62,426 nt of DNA, taken from Nitrospira sp. GTDB lineage: Bacteria > Nitrospirota > Nitrospiria > Nitrospirales > Nitrospiraceae. Made by a program: the position numbers and the translations under genes. This document shows positions 50,942 through 60,400 of the stretch, piece after piece. The notes under the pieces were generated by a model that did no database searches, had not been told where the DNA came from, and saw nothing but the letters and a program-made list of their open reading frames with translations. How positions within the stretch are numbered: the first letter of the stretch is position 1; each line of letters begins with the position of its first letter. Location: contig JBAOHZ010000003.1 in the NCBI GenBank assembly GCA_037045225.1, positions 1-62,426 on the forward strand, in the 5' to 3' direction.

Positions 50942-53283
50942 GCTTCACGCTCCCTATAAGGTGCCCGAGCCACTACGACAGCTCCTCGCCCTTTCCCTGA
51001 CTGAACCGCCAATTCCCCTGCCACCATGTGGATGCGCTCTTCCATCGCGACAATCCCTAGTCCCTTGGTTCGACGCGATTCTGTCTCTGGACTGAACCCC
51101 ATTCCATCATCTTTCACACTCAGTTGCACCCAACCCTCTTCTCGAGCCAAGGATACCATGACCTGTTGCGCACCAGCGTGTTTCTTCACGTTCATCAAGG
51201 CTTCCTGAGCAATCCGATAAAGACAGGTCGCGACCTCCCGATCCAAGGCCTCAGTAAACTCCATCGATATATTACTGACGATCTTCATCCCCGACCAACT
51301 GCCATACTCCTTCAACATTTTCTTGAGCGCCACCGAGAGCCCAAGATTATCCAAGATCGAGGGGTGCAACTCGTGCGCAATCGTTCGCACCCGATCACTG
51401 ATTCCCCGTAGCTCGTCAGTGACATTTTTGATGACCGCCGCCTCAGGGCTCTTGTTCTCCAACAACACCAATTTCCCTTCGGCCCTCAAAATCACACTTC
51501 CCAATCGCGATCCCAGATCATCATGCAACTCCCTGGCAACCCTGCGTCGTTCGTCCTCTTGCGCGGTCAGCAACTGTGAATGGAGGGCCCTCAACGCTTC
51601 TTGGCTGCGACGCAGGGCCTCAGCTCCCTCCTGAATAACACTTTCGGCACGCTTTCGCTCTGACACGTCTCGCACGATGGCACACACATACCCTTCCCCA
51701 TCATGCTCCAAGTAGCGCATCGACACTTCGATGGGAAAGACCGCTCCAGACTTTCTTCGGAATGTAGTCGCATACTGAACTACTTCGCCCTGTTTCAGCC
51801 GCGTCAGATCGTTAAGAATGTCGATTCGGCTCTGTAAAGGAGCAATATCCGGCATCGACAAATTCAAGAGTTCTTCGCGTGAATAGCCCAACAACTCGGT
51901 TGCCCGTACATTCACATACATGATGCGACGATCAGGCCCAGCCCAAAGAATGGCATCAGCCGCATGGTCCGTCGCAAACTGCGTAAACCGCAGCTTGGCT
52001 TCAGCCAACCGTCGCTCAGTCACATCGGTTAACAAACCGTGAAACAGTACTGTTCCGTCTACCGTAGGCCTCTCAGGCAGAGAATCCCCACGCAACCATT
52101 TCACGCGACCATCGGGGAGTCGCAACCTAAACTCATGCGCCCACCGCGATCCACTGCGGATTGCGTTTTCAATGGATGCCATGATCCCCGGCATATCTTC
52201 TGGTAGGACCAATTTCCAGACCGCACTATAATCTGACACAATGACGTCTGATGGATACCCCACCATATCCATGGCTCCACGACTGATATAGCTAAACCGC
52301 TGACATCCATCCCGCGTAATAACATATTGATACACCGCACCGGGCACAGCATCCGCAATCCGTCGCATCTTGAGGTCAGTCTGGTGTAACTCTTGGACAT
52401 CCTCGAAATACTTCTTCTCCTGATCGACCACGAGCGACTCATTCAGCTTCAAGAGCCGGCGATAAATCTCTTCAGCAAATGCGAATCCAACCTCTCTGGA
52501 GTACGGCTTCCCTTCACCACTCTTAGCCTTAGCACTCCAATACTGCTCGTCCCCAGTAGAACACGCCAGACAAATATTGCCTGATAACACTTGCAACAAC
52601 GATCTGATCCTAGAATCGACTGTCACCCTCGAGTAGAGGAAGACACAGTAGCTCCCTCCAGAAGGCAGCAGCCCACCCAGGCAAATAACCTGTTTCACTC
52701 CATGCCTCCGCAGAAAGTCTGCTCTGCTTTCGGCGAGGTTATAAGAGCGTGGGATCTCATGCACCAGGATTCCAAACAATTGATTGTGTGAATTAGCGAC
52801 AGTAAGACTCTTCTCAAAATTATTCACCGGACTGCTCAGCCCCAAATCCTCCCACGATTGCGTGTACCACGCAGTTTCCTGGGAACTGAACTCCGCTTGA
52901 ATGGGGACACAATGTAGTCCGAACGGAGGTCTGTCGATCGTCCACTCCGCAGAATCTCCGGCCACGCCCATCAATGCAAGGACTCGCGTTTGAGCGGGGG
53001 CGTGGTCCCCATCAACCGAAGACACCCATCGGTCTTGGTAGCGCGCTGGGAGATCACCAAGATTACGAGTGTGAAAGACCTCGACGAGAGACAATTGAGA
53101 CTGACGACTCTCCTGGGAACAGAAAGACCGGGCCAGAGACATCGCAATGAGTTGACAGACCTCCTCGGAAGATTTTCCAACTGTCTCTAAATCTCGTACC
53201 CACGAGCCTAAACGACACGCATCACCGAGGGAGAGCTCTCGGAGATCAAACGTCGATTCTTGGCCTTTGACGCTCAACGACAT
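50938..53283 (-). CDS. PAS-domain sensor histidine kinase (NarX-type HisKA_3)
   Basis: 781 residues from ATG 53283, behind GGAGGG; the in-frame TTG at 53295 is unlikely. The N-terminal 270 residues form a GAF-like or unknown sensor region. Two PAS domains follow (FSYISRGAMDMVGYPSD; ADAILWAGPDRRIMYVNVRA, TELLGYSREELL with a PAC segment), then HisKA_3 with the phospho-accepting His in RRVARELHDDLGSRLGSVIL (about 585) and an HATPase (RIAQEALMNVKKHAGAQQV, VKDDGMGF). No membrane segment is seen, so it senses a cytoplasmic signal. A GTAATAC motif is 113 bases upstream. Confidence 0.92.
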   Translation of the reverse strand: MSLSVKGQESTFDLRELSLGDACRLGSWVRDLETVGKSSEEVCQLIAMSLARSFCSQESRQSQLSLVEVFHTRNLGDLPARYQDRWVSSVDGDHAPAQTRVLALMGVAGDSAEWTIDRPPFGLHCVPIQAEFSSQETAWYTQSWEDLGLSSPVNNFEKSLTVANSHNQLFGILVHEIPRSYNLAESRADFLRRHGVKQVICLGGLLPSGGSYCVFLYSRVTVDSRIRSLLQVLSGNICLACSTGDEQYWSAKAKSGEGKPYSREVGFAFAEEIYRRLLKLNESLVVDQEKKYFEDVQELHQTDLKMRRIADAVPGAVYQYVITRDGCQRFSYISRGAMDMVGYPSDVIVSDYSAVWKLVLPEDMPGIMASIENAIRSGSRWAHEFRLRLPDGRVKWLRGDSLPERPTVDGTVLFHGLLTDVTERRLAEAKLRFTQFATDHAADAILWAGPDRRIMYVNVRATELLGYSREELLNLSMPDIAPLQSRIDILNDLTRLKQGEVVQYATTFRRKSGAVFPIEVSMRYLEHDGEGYVCAIVRDVSERKRAESVIQEGAEALRRSQEALRALHSQLLTAQEDERRRVARELHDDLGSRLGSVILRAEGKLVLLENKSPEAAVIKNVTDELRGISDRVRTIAHELHPSILDNLGLSVALKKMLKEYGSWSGMKIVSNISMEFTEALDREVATCLYRIAQEALMNVKKHAGAQQVMVSLAREEGWVQLSVKDDGMGFSPETESRRTKGLGIVAMEERIHMVAGELAVQSGKGRGAVVVARAPYREREA

Positions 53284-53395
53284 ACTACCCTCCAACTCCC
53301 TCTCACCAACTCACAACTCAGTAGGCCGCTCTCCGATTCACTCTGCCGTCAGAGAATCGCTCGTGGACGTCACGCCAACTCTATGCACATTACAC

Positions 53396-53402
53396 GTATT
53401 AC
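53396..53402 (-). promoter_or_regulatory. GTAATAC motif upstream of the sensor kinase
   Basis: GTCGTAATAC on the minus strand, 113 bases before ATG 53283, the longest spacing among the eight sites. It is divergent from the traT copy. Confidence 0.4.
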
Positions 53403-53607
53403 GACTACTCGTCCCAAGCACAGGCGGCAGTATGACAAAAACACGCTCTGTGACTCAATACCCAGCTTTCCTGCGCATGGTTTTTTCCATACACACACTC
53501 CTTTCGGTCTGATTGTTTCAAATTGGCACATGGCAACTAGTTCGGTCTCATCCACTCTGTGACGACGACGCAAACGGGTATCGCCAAGGACCATCCACTG
53601 CCATCCA

Positions 53608-53614
53608 GTAATAC
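53608..53614 (+). promoter_or_regulatory. GTAATAC motif upstream of traT
   Basis: TCCAGTAATAC on the plus strand, 46 bases before ATG 53660. Confidence 0.5.
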
Positions 53615-53659
53615 ATAGCAGAAGCGGTTCACACTCGTTCACATACCCAGGAGGAAGGC

Positions 53660-54475
53660 ATGTCACGTATTAACCGTCGCACCCACTGTTCAGTCGGCAG
53701 AATTCTCGCCAGCCTTAGTGTCGTTATCGCCACAGGATCGATCGTTGGGTGTGCTGGCCACATGACGCTAAGTCATGAGGTGAATCTCACAAGCAGTAAC
53801 GCCATCTTTCTAACCCCGTCGGAAGAGAAGACAATCTATCTCCAGAATCGCAACACCAGCGACAACCCCAATATCAACTTTGCTGAACTCCCGAACAAGA
53901 TCAAAGCAAAGGGATATGCAATCGTTGATAATCCCGACAAAGCTCAGTACATCCTCCAGAGCCAGGTAGTACTCTGCAATAAATTAAAGCCCGGGCAAAC
54001 CGTCGATGCCTTGATCGCCGGCGGGTTCGGTGGGGCCATCGGAGTCGCAGCTGGCTCGGCCGCAGCACTCAGCGGGGCGTCGCTTAGCCAGATTCCAATT
54101 CTCGGAGCGGTAGGAGCGGTTGGGGGATTTGCCGCGAGCAAATTCTCAGAGGACTCTATCGTCGCCTGCGTGGTCGACGCGATGGTACAGGAGCGCACCA
54201 AGGAAGAAATTCAACAATCTGTCACGACCAATAGTATGCCAGGGCCAGGCACACCACAGTCACAACCTGGAGCTTTTGGCTTTCTGAATCAACAAAGTGT
54301 CTCCCCGCCTCAAGCTGGACAGGTCACCCAACAGATCAGCGAAATCCGAAAAGGCACTCGCCGCTTCCACCAAGCGAGAATCGTGGCGTCTGACCAAAAG
54401 ATGTGGCTGTCCGTTCCGGAAGCCAGCAAGATACTCAGTGACAAACTTGAGGATTCACTGGCAGGCCTCTTCTAA
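53660..54475 (+). CDS. traT: TraT-like surface exclusion lipoprotein
   Basis: 271 residues with AGGAGG before the ATG. A signal with lipobox (ATGSIVGC) is followed by the TraT pattern: SSNAIFLTPSEEKTIYLQNR, NTSDNPNINFAELPNKIKAK, GYAIVDNPDKAQYILQSQVV, then a Gly/Ala-rich hydrophobic region (ALIAGGFGGAIGVAAGSAAA). TraT is an outer-membrane lipoprotein that reduces repeated mating and, in F, gives serum resistance. A second segment (KGTRRFHQARIVASDQKMWL) completes the domain. It carries its own GTAATAC site. Confidence 0.93.
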   Translation: MSRINRRTHCSVGRILASLSVVIATGSIVGCAGHMTLSHEVNLTSSNAIFLTPSEEKTIYLQNRNTSDNPNINFAELPNKIKAKGYAIVDNPDKAQYILQSQVVLCNKLKPGQTVDALIAGGFGGAIGVAAGSAAALSGASLSQIPILGAVGAVGGFAASKFSEDSIVACVVDAMVQERTKEEIQQSVTTNSMPGPGTPQSQPGAFGFLNQQSVSPPQAGQVTQQISEIRKGTRRFHQARIVASDQKMWLSVPEASKILSDKLEDSLAGLF

Positions 54476-55047
54476 TGCCACACGGTGCAGACAAGCATTG
54501 CTCAGATCTGGAGTTCATCACAGTCATATCCAAGCGCTGCGATTTTGAAATCCTCGTGGAGACCTCCGCCGAAACCCGTGTCCGCGGAGTGACACCCCGC
54601 TCCAGGAGATGAGTTTGAATGTTTCTCGGTCTCAGTTCGACTCGGTTGAAATCAGGTGGCATTTGGCGAATCTTGCTGCAGAGAGAACACCTACTGTTAA
54701 TACTTAACTATTGCAGCCCCTTGCGCAACCCAGGTCGTGATCGCTTTGTTCGCCTGTTTGGTAGGCTCCACACCCTACCTCACCCAGCCGTCACTAACAT
54801 CCCTTGCCGTGTCGGAGGTCGGACTTTTAAGGAACATCATGCTCCCCATTGAACCGACATATCAACACAGACGTGCCACCCCACGACGAGAATTTCTGAA
54901 CCTCCCCAATGTCTCTGCGCACGCCGCTACCACTTGCAAGAGCAGCCAGGTATCATGCGCGATTAAAGGATAGGTTATGTCGCCCACCCTGAATCATAGA
55001 TGCAGCATCAAGGTCGCCAGCGTCAATCGTGGGCTTTCGATCAAATT
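54476..55047. other. Gene-poor stretch after traT
   Basis: This 572-base region has no gene I can support. A 45-codon ORF overlaps the traT stop, and a short ORF near 54840 (starting MLPIEPTYQHRRATPRREFL) has a faint PilZ-like start, but both lack support. It separates the transfer-related part from the Tc/Hen1 cargo and could be a boundary of cargo insertion. Confidence 0.5.
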
Positions 55048-55461
55048 TCAAGAACCGAACCAACTAACAAAGGCCAGTGATCCCAATAACCACAATCGCC
55101 GTCGGGTCTTGGGCTCCCAGTGTGTATACAAACCGGTTATATACATTTCCTGAAATTCGTAGAACCGGCTACGCTTACCAAGAACATCATCTGTAATGGC
55201 GTGGCCTGCTGTCGATTTCAAAGGCATCGAGTTAGGTGTGTAAATGACACCGGAGGTAGGCCAGACATAGTGACCGACATTTGATTTCTCCATTCTCAGT
55301 GTTTGCGTACGTTCTGGCAGAGGATTCTCCTCCGGGTCTATGTTCGGCATGGGAGGCTTACCCACTGCCTTAAACCCGGTTTCCATTCCGTTGATTCCTA
55401 TCAGCCCAAGTCCATACTTCGAAAGATCGAGTCCGATGGGGGGACAGGGACACATCATCAT
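55048..55461 (-). CDS. Uncharacterised protein at the end of the Tc/Hen1 operon
   Basis: 137 residues from ATG 55461, 20 bases after the Hen1-fusion stop; the longer frame overlaps that gene and is not preferred. The N-terminus MMMCPCPPIGLDLSKYGLGL has a CPC cluster. The middle is Pro-rich, and the end is a short hydrophobic segment (RRRLWLLGSLAFVSWFGS) that may be membrane-associated. No family is recognised. It appears to be the last gene of the minus-strand cargo operon. Confidence 0.45.
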   Translation of the reverse strand: MMMCPCPPIGLDLSKYGLGLIGINGMETGFKAVGKPPMPNIDPEENPLPERTQTLRMEKSNVGHYVWPTSGVIYTPNSMPLKSTAGHAITDDVLGKRSRFYEFQEMYITGLYTHWEPKTRRRLWLLGSLAFVSWFGS

Positions 55462-55480
55462 TTTGCACTCGATCACTTGC

Positions 55481-56431
55481 TCATCTAGCCCGATCAAATA
55501 CCGCAATCTGCGTAGGCGGACCCCATACGGGGTGTATGCTGCCCAGCGGAATAACATGAACTCCATACCCATGGGCCGTACCAATCTTCTGTGACCATTC
55601 ACCAAATTCATTGCGAGACCACTCAAACCGATGGTCAGGATGTCGTCGACCGTGTGTTCTCCGCGTATACCAAACGGCGTTGTACTCAGCGTTTGGCGTT
55701 GTGACGACTACTCTTCTTGGTTGAACATAATCAAACGCGACACCGACAAATGCATCTAACTGCCGTGGCTCCAAATGTTCCACAACCTCGATAGCCGCCA
55801 CGACGTCATGGCCCAAGAAATCTGGATCGCGATGAGTGAACAATCCCTCCAGCAATTTCATCTTGTGCGTTCCACGTGGTCCCACTGCTCTACCTATTCG
55901 CCATCTCGCTCCTGCAATGCATTTATCGTCGAAATCTACTCCGGTTAGTTGTTCGATTTCCGTATCCACGGCCAACTCGGCGAGGAGCCAACCATGCCCG
56001 CACCCAAAGTCGATAATTGACCGAGGACCGACATCTCGAATCAGTTGTGCGACAGTTTGAATCCGCATCCCAGCAAGTGAATCCGGCAGCGGTGGCCGGC
56101 TACGCGATTCAACCTCGGAATAGACAACGCGGGGCACAAGGACTCGGCGTTGGGCAATTCCCCAACGCAAGGCTGGGGTCGCCGATTCCACACGTACAAT
56201 ATCCACCTTTCCGCGTAACTCACGCGATGCTTGGGGAATGACGCCAACTCCATTTGGCAAGCCTTCCACCGCCAAGTCGAAGTCGCTCAAGCGGTCCGCT
56301 GCTCGCGCGCCGGCTCTAGACCCGAACAGCCACACCGCGGCTGCCCCTGCGTCATATAAGATTGCCGCCGCGCGTCGGACATCCGCTACCCAATACTCGC
56401 TGCCCAGAAGCTCCTTCACCACTCGCTCCAC
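55481..56431 (-). CDS. Nucleotidyltransferase-Hen1 methyltransferase fusion (RNA 3'-end modification)
   Basis: 316 residues starting at GTG 56431 behind CGGAGCC, overlapping the preceding gene. Residues about 1-100 form a minimal nucleotidyltransferase: VWLFGSRAGARAADRLSDFD, LAVEGL (GSxAxG and SDxDL, metal-binding Asp) and later GKVDIVRVES. Residues about 110-316 match bacterial Hen1: IIDFGCGHGWLLAELAVDTE (SAM), VVAAIEVVEHLEPRQLDAFV (E-xx-E-H metal ligands), VVVTTPNAEYNAVWY and RRHPDHRFEWSRNEFGEWSQ (metal His). Bacterial Hen1 2'-O-methylates RNA 3' ends during Pnkp-Hen1 repair. Here Pnkp is absent and a nucleotidyltransferase is fused instead. Confidence 0.85.
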   Translation of the reverse strand: MERVVKELLGSEYWVADVRRAAAILYDAGAAAVWLFGSRAGARAADRLSDFDLAVEGLPNGVGVIPQASRELRGKVDIVRVESATPALRWGIAQRRVLVPRVVYSEVESRSRPPLPDSLAGMRIQTVAQLIRDVGPRSIIDFGCGHGWLLAELAVDTEIEQLTGVDFDDKCIAGARWRIGRAVGPRGTHKMKLLEGLFTHRDPDFLGHDVVAAIEVVEHLEPRQLDAFVGVAFDYVQPRRVVVTTPNAEYNAVWYTRRTHGRRHPDHRFEWSRNEFGEWSQKIGTAHGYGVHVIPLGSIHPVWGPPTQIAVFDRAR

Positions 56432-57405
56432 GGCTCCGCGGCATAGACACTCAAGCGCGGTGGTTGCAATGCTGAAGTTTTGACACTGACCACATGCACC
56501 GGTAATGTGCCGACCTTCTCAGGACACAACATTGAAACCCAGCGTCGAAAGGCGACGAGGGACACTGGTTGCAACAACCGGCGTATGCGGTCAATTAGCC
56601 CATCTGGGCTCATTGCCGTGCCACAAACCAGCTCCACCTTTAGCTCAGATTCTTTCCGATGGCGGCGGATCCCGAGCAGGACAGAGTTCGGCGGAAGATA
56701 AAAGTGACCTTCAGTCAACTCAAGCATGGTCATGAGCAGCGCTGGGAACCGATGCGACATTCCAAGCGCGGCACAGACTGCTTCGAGATCCATTGCGCGC
56801 AAACCGTCGCGACAGATGTAGTAGATCCGTTGAGATACGGCGCTTGCACCGATTGAGACTGAGACAAAGTGCGGCGCGGCGTCGGCAATATTCGACAACT
56901 CGCTGCTCGACAACATGGGAGCTTTAGGATCGCATTCGACGTAGATCTTGAACTCGTGTTTGCAACTTGGACGCTGCACCAAACCCACAAACGCACCGAA
57001 GTTCAGCTTCGGCTCCTCTGCAGATACGCTCTGCACGGCTAACTTGAATCGTTCAGCCAGATCCCTGCCGTGATAGCCCTCTACGATCCGCGCCAGCACT
57101 CCTACTGTACGCCGGCGGCGCTCTTCGCCTGCCAGCGTGGGATCGAATGGTTGAAATTCGAATCGCAGAGCATCTAGCTCGGTCTCGGAAAACGACCATT
57201 CTATGGGCAGTGCGCCAGGCTGAAGTCGATTCGATCGGTACTGCGCGTCAGAAGTAGCGCGCGCAAACGTCTGATCGAAAAGATCACCCACTTCTCCTTG
57301 CAGGGGGTCTACGACACCGAACTCGCGCGTTATGGCCCCGAAACGAACCCGGAGATGATCCGACGCGACCTGCTTAGATCGTGTATGCGCATAGCATGAC
57401 AACAT
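56416..57405 (-). CDS. Uncharacterised protein, possibly of the ABBA prenyltransferase fold
   Basis: 329 residues from ATG 57405, overlapping the end of the toxin gene by 32 bases. The C-terminal two thirds show repeated alpha-beta-beta units whose strands read EFKIYVECDP, SQRIYYICRDG, LKVELVCGTA and RLSVYAAEPW. Repeated units of this kind occur in ABBA-fold prenyltransferases such as DMATS, CloQ or cyanobactin enzymes. No signature is strong enough to be sure. No signal peptide or membrane segment is present. It is translationally coupled to both neighbours, so it belongs to the Tc/Hen1 operon. Confidence 0.4.
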   Translation of the reverse strand: MLSCYAHTRSKQVASDHLRVRFGAITREFGVVDPLQGEVGDLFDQTFARATSDAQYRSNRLQPGALPIEWSFSETELDALRFEFQPFDPTLAGEERRRRTVGVLARIVEGYHGRDLAERFKLAVQSVSAEEPKLNFGAFVGLVQRPSCKHEFKIYVECDPKAPMLSSSELSNIADAAPHFVSVSIGASAVSQRIYYICRDGLRAMDLEAVCAALGMSHRFPALLMTMLELTEGHFYLPPNSVLLGIRRHRKESELKVELVCGTAMSPDGLIDRIRRLLQPVSLVAFRRWVSMLCPEKVGTLPVHVVSVKTSALQPPRLSVYAAEPWSEW

Positions 57406-60400
57406 CGCTCACCTTCACTGGGTCGATTCGGCTGACATCTGTGCCGTTCACGTTCACGGTGCGGGCCAAATTAGCGGAGATGTGTGTCACCTCGAGTTTC
57501 CAGGGAACTGGGGCCGGATCGCCTGGTTTAGGCGCCGCCACAAGCACAGGCGCCGGTAAGGTAACCTCGTCAAATGGAAGGCCGCCGACACGATTGGGTT
57601 GCGCCTTGAGCGTCAGCGGCTGCGCCGCTCCCGAAGGCGGCGTCAAAGTCACGGTGCCCCGGTCATTGTCATCGTAGGTAATGTCGGGCGCCGCGACGAG
57701 CGCGACCAGTATCCGCGTGACCTTGACCGAGCCTCTGTTTGAGAAGGCGGGGAAGCGGTCCGCAGTTATTGGCAAAGTGAGCACGTTGTTGCCGGCCTGA
57801 CCGTCCAGCATATAGGCGAATGCCTGCCACGCGTCAGGAAATTCGTAACGCCCGCTATACGCTCGGAAAAGTCCCGTCCGACCGCGTTCGACTTCCATGG
57901 CCTTAAGCGCATCGGCTAGCTTCTTGGTTGCTGCATCACGCAATATCTCCCCACCCTCACGTGCGGTGTATCGGATGTGGATGACAACGTCGGAGATCGT
58001 ACGGTAGTCGAATGGCCGAAATTCAGACGGCAATTCCAGTCGCCAGGAACTGATGACACCAGCTCCCTCGAACGGAAGATAACGCTCGTCGCGCAAATTG
58101 AACTCAAAGCCGGCCGGGTCGTCGCGGCCAGTACTGGTGACCACCGAGCGCAAGCCCCCGGCATCGAACTCGAAACGTCGATCCTCCGCGCCTGTCAGCG
58201 CGTATTGCGGTGTGATGCGTGTATCCACACGGATGCGATTGGCAAGCAGGGTGAGTTTGCACGGTACCGACGTATAGGGCCCGGTGACACAGGGAACGGT
58301 GATGTTGACCGCCTTGATGCGCCGCAGGTAATGGCCGGGGTGATCGAGATCGAAAATTGCTTCTGGCAGATCGATGAAACAAGCGCCTTTCTCCTGGAGG
58401 GAAATTAAACCTTCCGGATGAAGGCTGGCGAGCGAAACATTCTTGGTGATCTCGAACTCCCGCGCGTTCTGATCGAGATAGGCCACCTCCATACGACGCA
58501 CATCGTGCAACAACCGCTCACCAGCGAGCAATCCTTTGCGCAGGCTGTCCCAGTAGCCAAAGCGAATGAAGTCAGTATCAGGCACAGCTAGCTCGCGCTG
58601 GAACGCTCTTTCGGCTCGTCGGCCAGTGTCATAAGCAAGCTGGTATGCCTGGAAATAGACGGCCGAGATCTGTCCGACCATCCAATCATAGAGCTCCCGG
58701 TTCGTGTATTTGGTGCGAAGGAACTCCTCGACCTGCTCGTTCTCCTCGACCTGCCTCAAGTGATTGTCGCGTTCCTTCGTCGACATCGCTTCGCGAATTC
58801 GCGCGGCAGCGATGTCCTTGTCAATGCGTGCGATCTCTCGAGAAGCCAGATTCGCTTCGAGCTTCCAGTTGTGGGCACGCATGATGAACTCGGCGAGGCG
58901 AGACGCGCGCGAACCACCGGTAACGGCCGCGTCGGCTAACATTTGAAAAACACTCGCCGTCGCATTTGCAGCACCGGCAAGGTTTTGACCTCCAAATGCA
59001 GCACCAATTCCCACCCCCCAGGGCGCTGCTTCTGTTCGGAAGGATGGAACCATGCTGCCTATTGCTGCTGCCGCCTGAGCAATGCTGGATGCCATGCGCC
59101 AATCCTTCGCGCTGCCTTCTTCATTCAGAGCATTACTCTCTTGTGCGATCATTTTGGCGCCATCCTTATCCAAGGTGGCCGCGCCGGCAACCGCCTGGGC
59201 ATCGGGGGGGGCAGTGCCCTCGGCAGGAACTGTCGGGGACGCCCCCAACAAGGTGATGTAGTGGCGATAGCGCTCTGCCGCCAGCTCGCGTGCAGCTTGT
59301 AGCGCCGTGACTTGAGCCTTCGCCTCTTTAATCTGATCCTCTTTGATTGCGCTCACTCGCTTAAGCAGCGCTACTTCATGCACTGCCTGGATGCGGGACA
59401 ACTCCTCGGCATCACGACGCTCCAAAGCGCCGAGGAGCGCCGACCCCAGCGCCTTCACGTCCTGACAGAGCTCCACAGCTTTCTGAACTAGTATCTGGAA
59501 GCGGTACAGCGGTGCTGGAGCAAAGAGGTCGGCAATGGCCGTGCTCAGGTCCACCCCTGCGGCCGCTGCCCTAACGAGCAGCATGGGATCGATGGGAGGC
59601 TCGAACAGAGGCAGGGTTCGACGAATACCCGCCAGATTAAGGCTGTTGCGAATCTTGAACAGCCGGTCCGCCACGGCATCCCAGTATTTCAGCAACTTAT
59701 CGTTAGGTGGCACACAGAAGTACAGCAGCTGTGGCACGGGGATCGGCGGCGAGTCCGATGACGCAAGTACGGCGTCCACACGAGGCGATGTCAGGACGGC
59801 CTCGATATCCGTCAGTTCGTTGGTCAGTGCTGCCAACTGGGGAGCTAGGGTATTGAAAGTATGCGTTACAGGCGTGGCGCGCGGAGCAATAACTGGCGGG
59901 CGCGGACCGAGTATTTCTGCCGCGAGGATGTAGAGCTGCGTGGCCTCATTGATCGACTCGATGGTGTCGCGCCTGAAGAGCTGATCGCCCCAGGCAATCA
60001 GGTTATCGAGGTACTTCATCACCACCGTCTTCTGGAACGCGACGGTTCGCACCCTGGCCACGGCAAACGGTTTGAATGGATTCGCCACCCATTCGTTCAA
60101 TTGTCGCGAGAGATCTTCATCCGGCAGCCCTTTGGCCAAGGCTTCGAGCAGCTTGTCGATACGCTGTTTCAGATAATCCTGCTGTTCGTAGAACGGTCTT
60201 GTTCTCCAGTATTTCGCGGGAACGGCGGCACTCGACACGTCCGTCGGATCGAATATGGTGTGGAACCACTTCTGTGCCTCCTCGAAGCGCTGATTCTGCA
60301 TCAGCTTACAGGCGATCATCAGCGGGGCATGGAAGAACAACTCCCAGTTGTATCCGGCATACGCACCATCAAAATCGAAGTCCACATCCTCAACTGGATA

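Larger units (their letters stand above)
53284..53659. other. Divergent intergenic region between kinase and traT
   Basis: This 376-base gap contains no convincing gene. It holds two copies of the promoter-like motif, one for each divergent gene (53396-53402 minus and 53608-53614 plus). Short ORFs in it lack ribosome sites and family features. Confidence 0.6.
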
